From assembly GCA_946626795.1 (NCBI GenBank), contig CAMOUZ010000067.1, forward strand, positions 1-6,499: 6,499 bases of DNA. Reading direction: 5' to 3'. A program made the translations under genes and the position numbers. Positions 5,215 through 6,499 of the stretch are shown piece by piece. Source of the stretch: an uncultured Clostridia bacterium (GTDB lineage: Bacteria; Bacillota; Clostridia; Christensenellales; CAG-1252). The first letter of the stretch is position 1. Every line of letters starts with the position of its first letter. The notes below the pieces were generated by a model. That model made no database searches. It was not told where the DNA came from and saw nothing but the letters and a program-made list of their open reading frames with translations.

Positions 5215-6120
5215 TCAAATGGGATCTTTTCGCGAAGGAGAAGGAAGGTTCAGGACGATGATCGCGCCGAGGACAAAGACGATGCCGAGGATCTTCGCAA
5301 AGTCATGCGTCTCGCCGAAGAAAGCGATCCCCACCACCGCGGCGACAAGGGGCTCCACCGCCACGAGGATCGCAGAGCGGGAAGGCTCCACCCTCTTCAA
5401 GCCCCAAGTATAGAAGAAATACGGCAAGACCGTGGAGACGACGGCGATGGCGACGCACCATATCCAAAGCGAAGGCGTACCCGACAAGACGGAAAAGAGC
5501 CCTTTTACATCCGAAGCGGGCAAGGCGGCAAGAAAGGCAAAAACGAAAGTATAGGTCGTGACGGTCAGTGTGTCGTACTTACGCAGACCGAAAGCGCCGA
5601 AGATGGTGTATAAAGCGTAAAAAAGTCCCGAAAGGATCCCCATGAGCGCCACGAAAGGCTCGAGCCGAGCGCCGCTGCCCGTCACGCCCGAAACCAAGAG
5701 ACAGCCGATGAAAGTCATGGCAAGCGCGATGATCTTCTCAGGGCGTATCTTCTCCTTAAAAAGAAGAGCGGAGAGCACCATAACGAAGATGGGCGACGTA
5801 TAAAGCAGGACAACGGCGACGGACGCCTCGGAATGAATGATCGTATAGAAATAAAAATAATTAAAGAGAAATACGCTCACCACGCCCGTCCCGAGGAATA
5901 TCCATATATCGCGCAGGCGAAAGGCGAGCTTCCGCGGAGAAGAGATGAGGGTGACGACGAGGAAAAGAGGCGCCGCGATGAAAAGACGCACAAAACAGAT
6001 CTGCATGGCGGTGAGCCCCGCCGCAGAGAGCTTGCGGATGAAAATGCTGATGACGCCCCACAGCACGCCTGCCAGAAGGATGGAGAGCGGAGGGAGCACG
6101 CGAGTGTGCTTATCTTTCAT
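5215..6120 (-). CDS. EamA/DMT-family transporter
   Basis: Inner-membrane protein of the drug/metabolite transporter superfamily, probably an exporter of metabolites or amino acids; the substrate cannot be predicted. From the ATG at 6118-6120 it has 301 residues and about ten hydrophobic segments in two EamA repeats (~12-145 and ~156-291). Typical repeat signatures are SEASVAVVLLYTSPIFVMVL then FKEKI in the first half and EPSRSAILVAVEPLVAAVVG then FFGE in the second. A longer in-frame reading from a TTG at 6148-6150 is less likely because it would overlap the promoter. AAAAGGAA directly abuts the ATG, an awkwardly short spacing. The gene has its own promoter and lies upstream of, but is probably not part of, the importer operon. 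Confidence 0.9.
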   Translation of the reverse strand: MKDKHTRVLPPLSILLAGVLWGVISIFIRKLSAAGLTAMQICFVRLFIAAPLFLVVTLISSPRKLAFRLRDIWIFLGTGVVSVFLFNYFYFYTIIHSEASVAVVLLYTSPIFVMVLSALLFKEKIRPEKIIALAMTFIGCLLVSGVTGSGARLEPFVALMGILSGLFYALYTIFGAFGLRKYDTLTVTTYTFVFAFLAALPASDVKGLFSVLSGTPSLWIWCVAIAVVSTVLPYFFYTWGLKRVEPSRSAILVAVEPLVAAVVGIAFFGETHDFAKILGIVFVLGAIIVLNLPSPSRKDPI

Positions 6121-6129
6121 TTCCTTTTC

Positions 6130-6158
6130 ATTATACAATCTCTTTTGCAAATACTCAA
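6130..6158 (-). promoter_or_regulatory. Promoter of the EamA gene, predicting a nearly leaderless mRNA
   Basis: On the minus strand TTGAGT (complement of 6153-6158) and TATAAT (complement of 6130-6135) are 17 bases apart. The -10 ends nine bases before the ATG at 6120, so transcription would begin near 6123 and the mRNA would have only a few bases before the start codon. Confidence 0.7.
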
Positions 6159-6177
6159 TTTTTTTGACGGCGAATCA

Positions 6178-6206
6178 TTGCTATTTTTCCCTTGATGTGA
6201 TATGAT
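6178..6206 (+). promoter_or_regulatory. Promoter of the tRNA-Arg gene
   Basis: The -35 TTGCTA (6178-6183) and -10 TATGAT (6201-6206) are 17 bases apart, and a TG at 6198-6199 makes it an extended -10. Transcription would start near 6213, about 47 bases before the mature tRNA 5' end. It diverges from the EamA promoter, with about 19 bases between the two -35 elements. Confidence 0.65.
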
Positions 6207-6259
6207 ATCCTGCGTGACGGGCAAGGGCCCTCCCCGCCCCGCCTCACGATCATCCATAT

Positions 6260-6334
6260 GCTTCCGTAGTTAAATGGATATAACAGCCCCCTCCTAAGGG
6301 GCAGTTGTGGGTTCGATTCCCGCCGGGAGTACCA
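6260..6334 (+). tRNA. tRNA-Arg (anticodon CCT)
   Basis: Full cloverleaf of 75 bases with encoded CCA. The acceptor GCTTCCG (6260-6266) pairs with CGGGAGT (6324-6330) with two G-U pairs, then discriminator A6331 and CCA 6332-6334. The D stem is GTTA/TAAC (6269-6272, 6281-6284) with GG in the loop. The anticodon stem GCCCC/GGGGC (6286-6290, 6298-6302) closes the loop CTCCTAA, giving anticodon CCT at 6293-6295, which reads the arginine codon AGG. The T arm GTGGG/CCCGC (6307-6311, 6319-6323) holds the loop TTCGATT. The variable loop is four bases. Confidence 0.95.
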
Positions 6335-6338
6335 AAGA

Positions 6339-6366
6339 AAAAAGTCCGAAAAATCGGACTTTTTTT
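6339..6366 (+). terminator. Intrinsic terminator after tRNA-Arg
   Basis: The stem AAAAAGTCCGA (6339-6349) pairs with TCGGACTTTTT (6354-6364) around an AAAA loop and ends in a run of T (6360-6366). It lies a few bases after the tRNA CCA and ends its transcript. The A-run on the left makes it potentially bidirectional. Confidence 0.9.
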
Positions 6367-6380
6367 CTAGCAATCCAACC

Positions 6381-6421
6381 ATACCAAGTGCCAAAATGAG
6401 AGTTTTTTTGGCGGCTGGTAT
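6381..6421. repeat. Hairpin and short repeats in AT-rich DNA beyond the tRNA
   Basis: ATACCA (6381-6386) and GCCAAAA (6390-6396) pair with TTTTGGC (6406-6412) and TGGTAT (6416-6421), with a 3x3 internal loop and a 9-base apical loop. The octamer TGGTATTA occurs at 6416-6423 and again at 6428-6435. G+C falls to about 31 of 99 bases in 6401-6499. No gene is recognisable here. It could be an attachment-site arm region or the start of an inserted element next to the tRNA, but no integrase is visible in the window. Confidence 0.5.
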
Positions 6422-6499
6422 TAAAATTGGTATTATTTTTGGTCATTTTTTATTTCCCTTCCGTTAAATATCTTTCGATTTATGCGGCAAAAACGAGAA

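Noticed and set aside
6155..6394. Minus-strand frame containing the SRRESNPQLPL peptide
   Set aside because: This peptide is the well-known antisense translation of a tRNA gene and often appears as a false protein. The tRNA-Arg on the other strand explains it.
6298..6447. About 50-codon minus-strand frame starting MTKNNTNFNTSRQ and running into the tRNA antisense
   Set aside because: It has a purine-rich stretch before the ATG, but the product continues through the terminator and ends in the tRNA antisense peptide (AGIEPTTAP), a sign of a false gene.
6396..6467. 23-residue hydrophobic plus-strand peptide (MRVFLAAGIKIGIIFGHFLF...)
   Set aside because: It looks like a possible small membrane peptide, but there is no ribosome binding site and its start lies in a hairpin arm. 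Chance in AT-rich sequence is more likely.

Overview
The window looks like a chromosomal segment from a Gram-positive, Clostridia-like Firmicute. The basis is four secreted or lipid-anchored proteins with Firmicutes-style context: three lipobox lipoproteins (SH3/NlpC-P60, DUF4349, amino-acid substrate-binding protein), a PadR regulator, strong AAGGAGG-type ribosome binding sites, sigma-A-like promoters and clean intrinsic terminators. Genus cannot be read from the sequence. No plasmid, phage structural or CRISPR genes are visible.

Layout from left to right. Positions 1-90 hold the first 30 codons of a leftward PadR-family regulator cut by the window edge. It has its own promoter and a small dyad over the -10. 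A rightward lipoprotein with an acidic linker, an SH3 domain and an NlpC/P60 peptidase domain follows (238-1278). It converges on a leftward DUF4349 lipoprotein (1385-2395), and the two share a bidirectional terminator. Next comes a leftward three-gene amino-acid ABC importer operon, transcribed in the order substrate-binding lipoprotein (4182-5057), permease (3452-4102), ATPase (2516-3439). It has a consensus-like promoter at 5105-5133, a stem-loop between the first two genes and a strong terminator after the ATPase. A leftward EamA/DMT exporter (5215-6120) has its own promoter, diverging from a rightward tRNA-Arg(CCT) gene (6260-6334) that ends in a terminator. The last ~130 bases are AT-rich, with a hairpin and short repeats.

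The most notable feature is the substrate-binding protein, which appears to be circularly permuted. Its mature N-terminus begins at the LVGFD strand that normally follows the first beta-hairpin. The missing first strand (GKITIGYT...APMNYFEG) is instead the last 25 residues of the protein, placed after the usual C-terminal helix and a short linker. The partner ATPase is also unusual: about 307 residues against the usual ~240, with two insertions between Walker A and the signature motif. The permease looks ordinary. Together these suggest a working but structurally divergent polar amino-acid importer.
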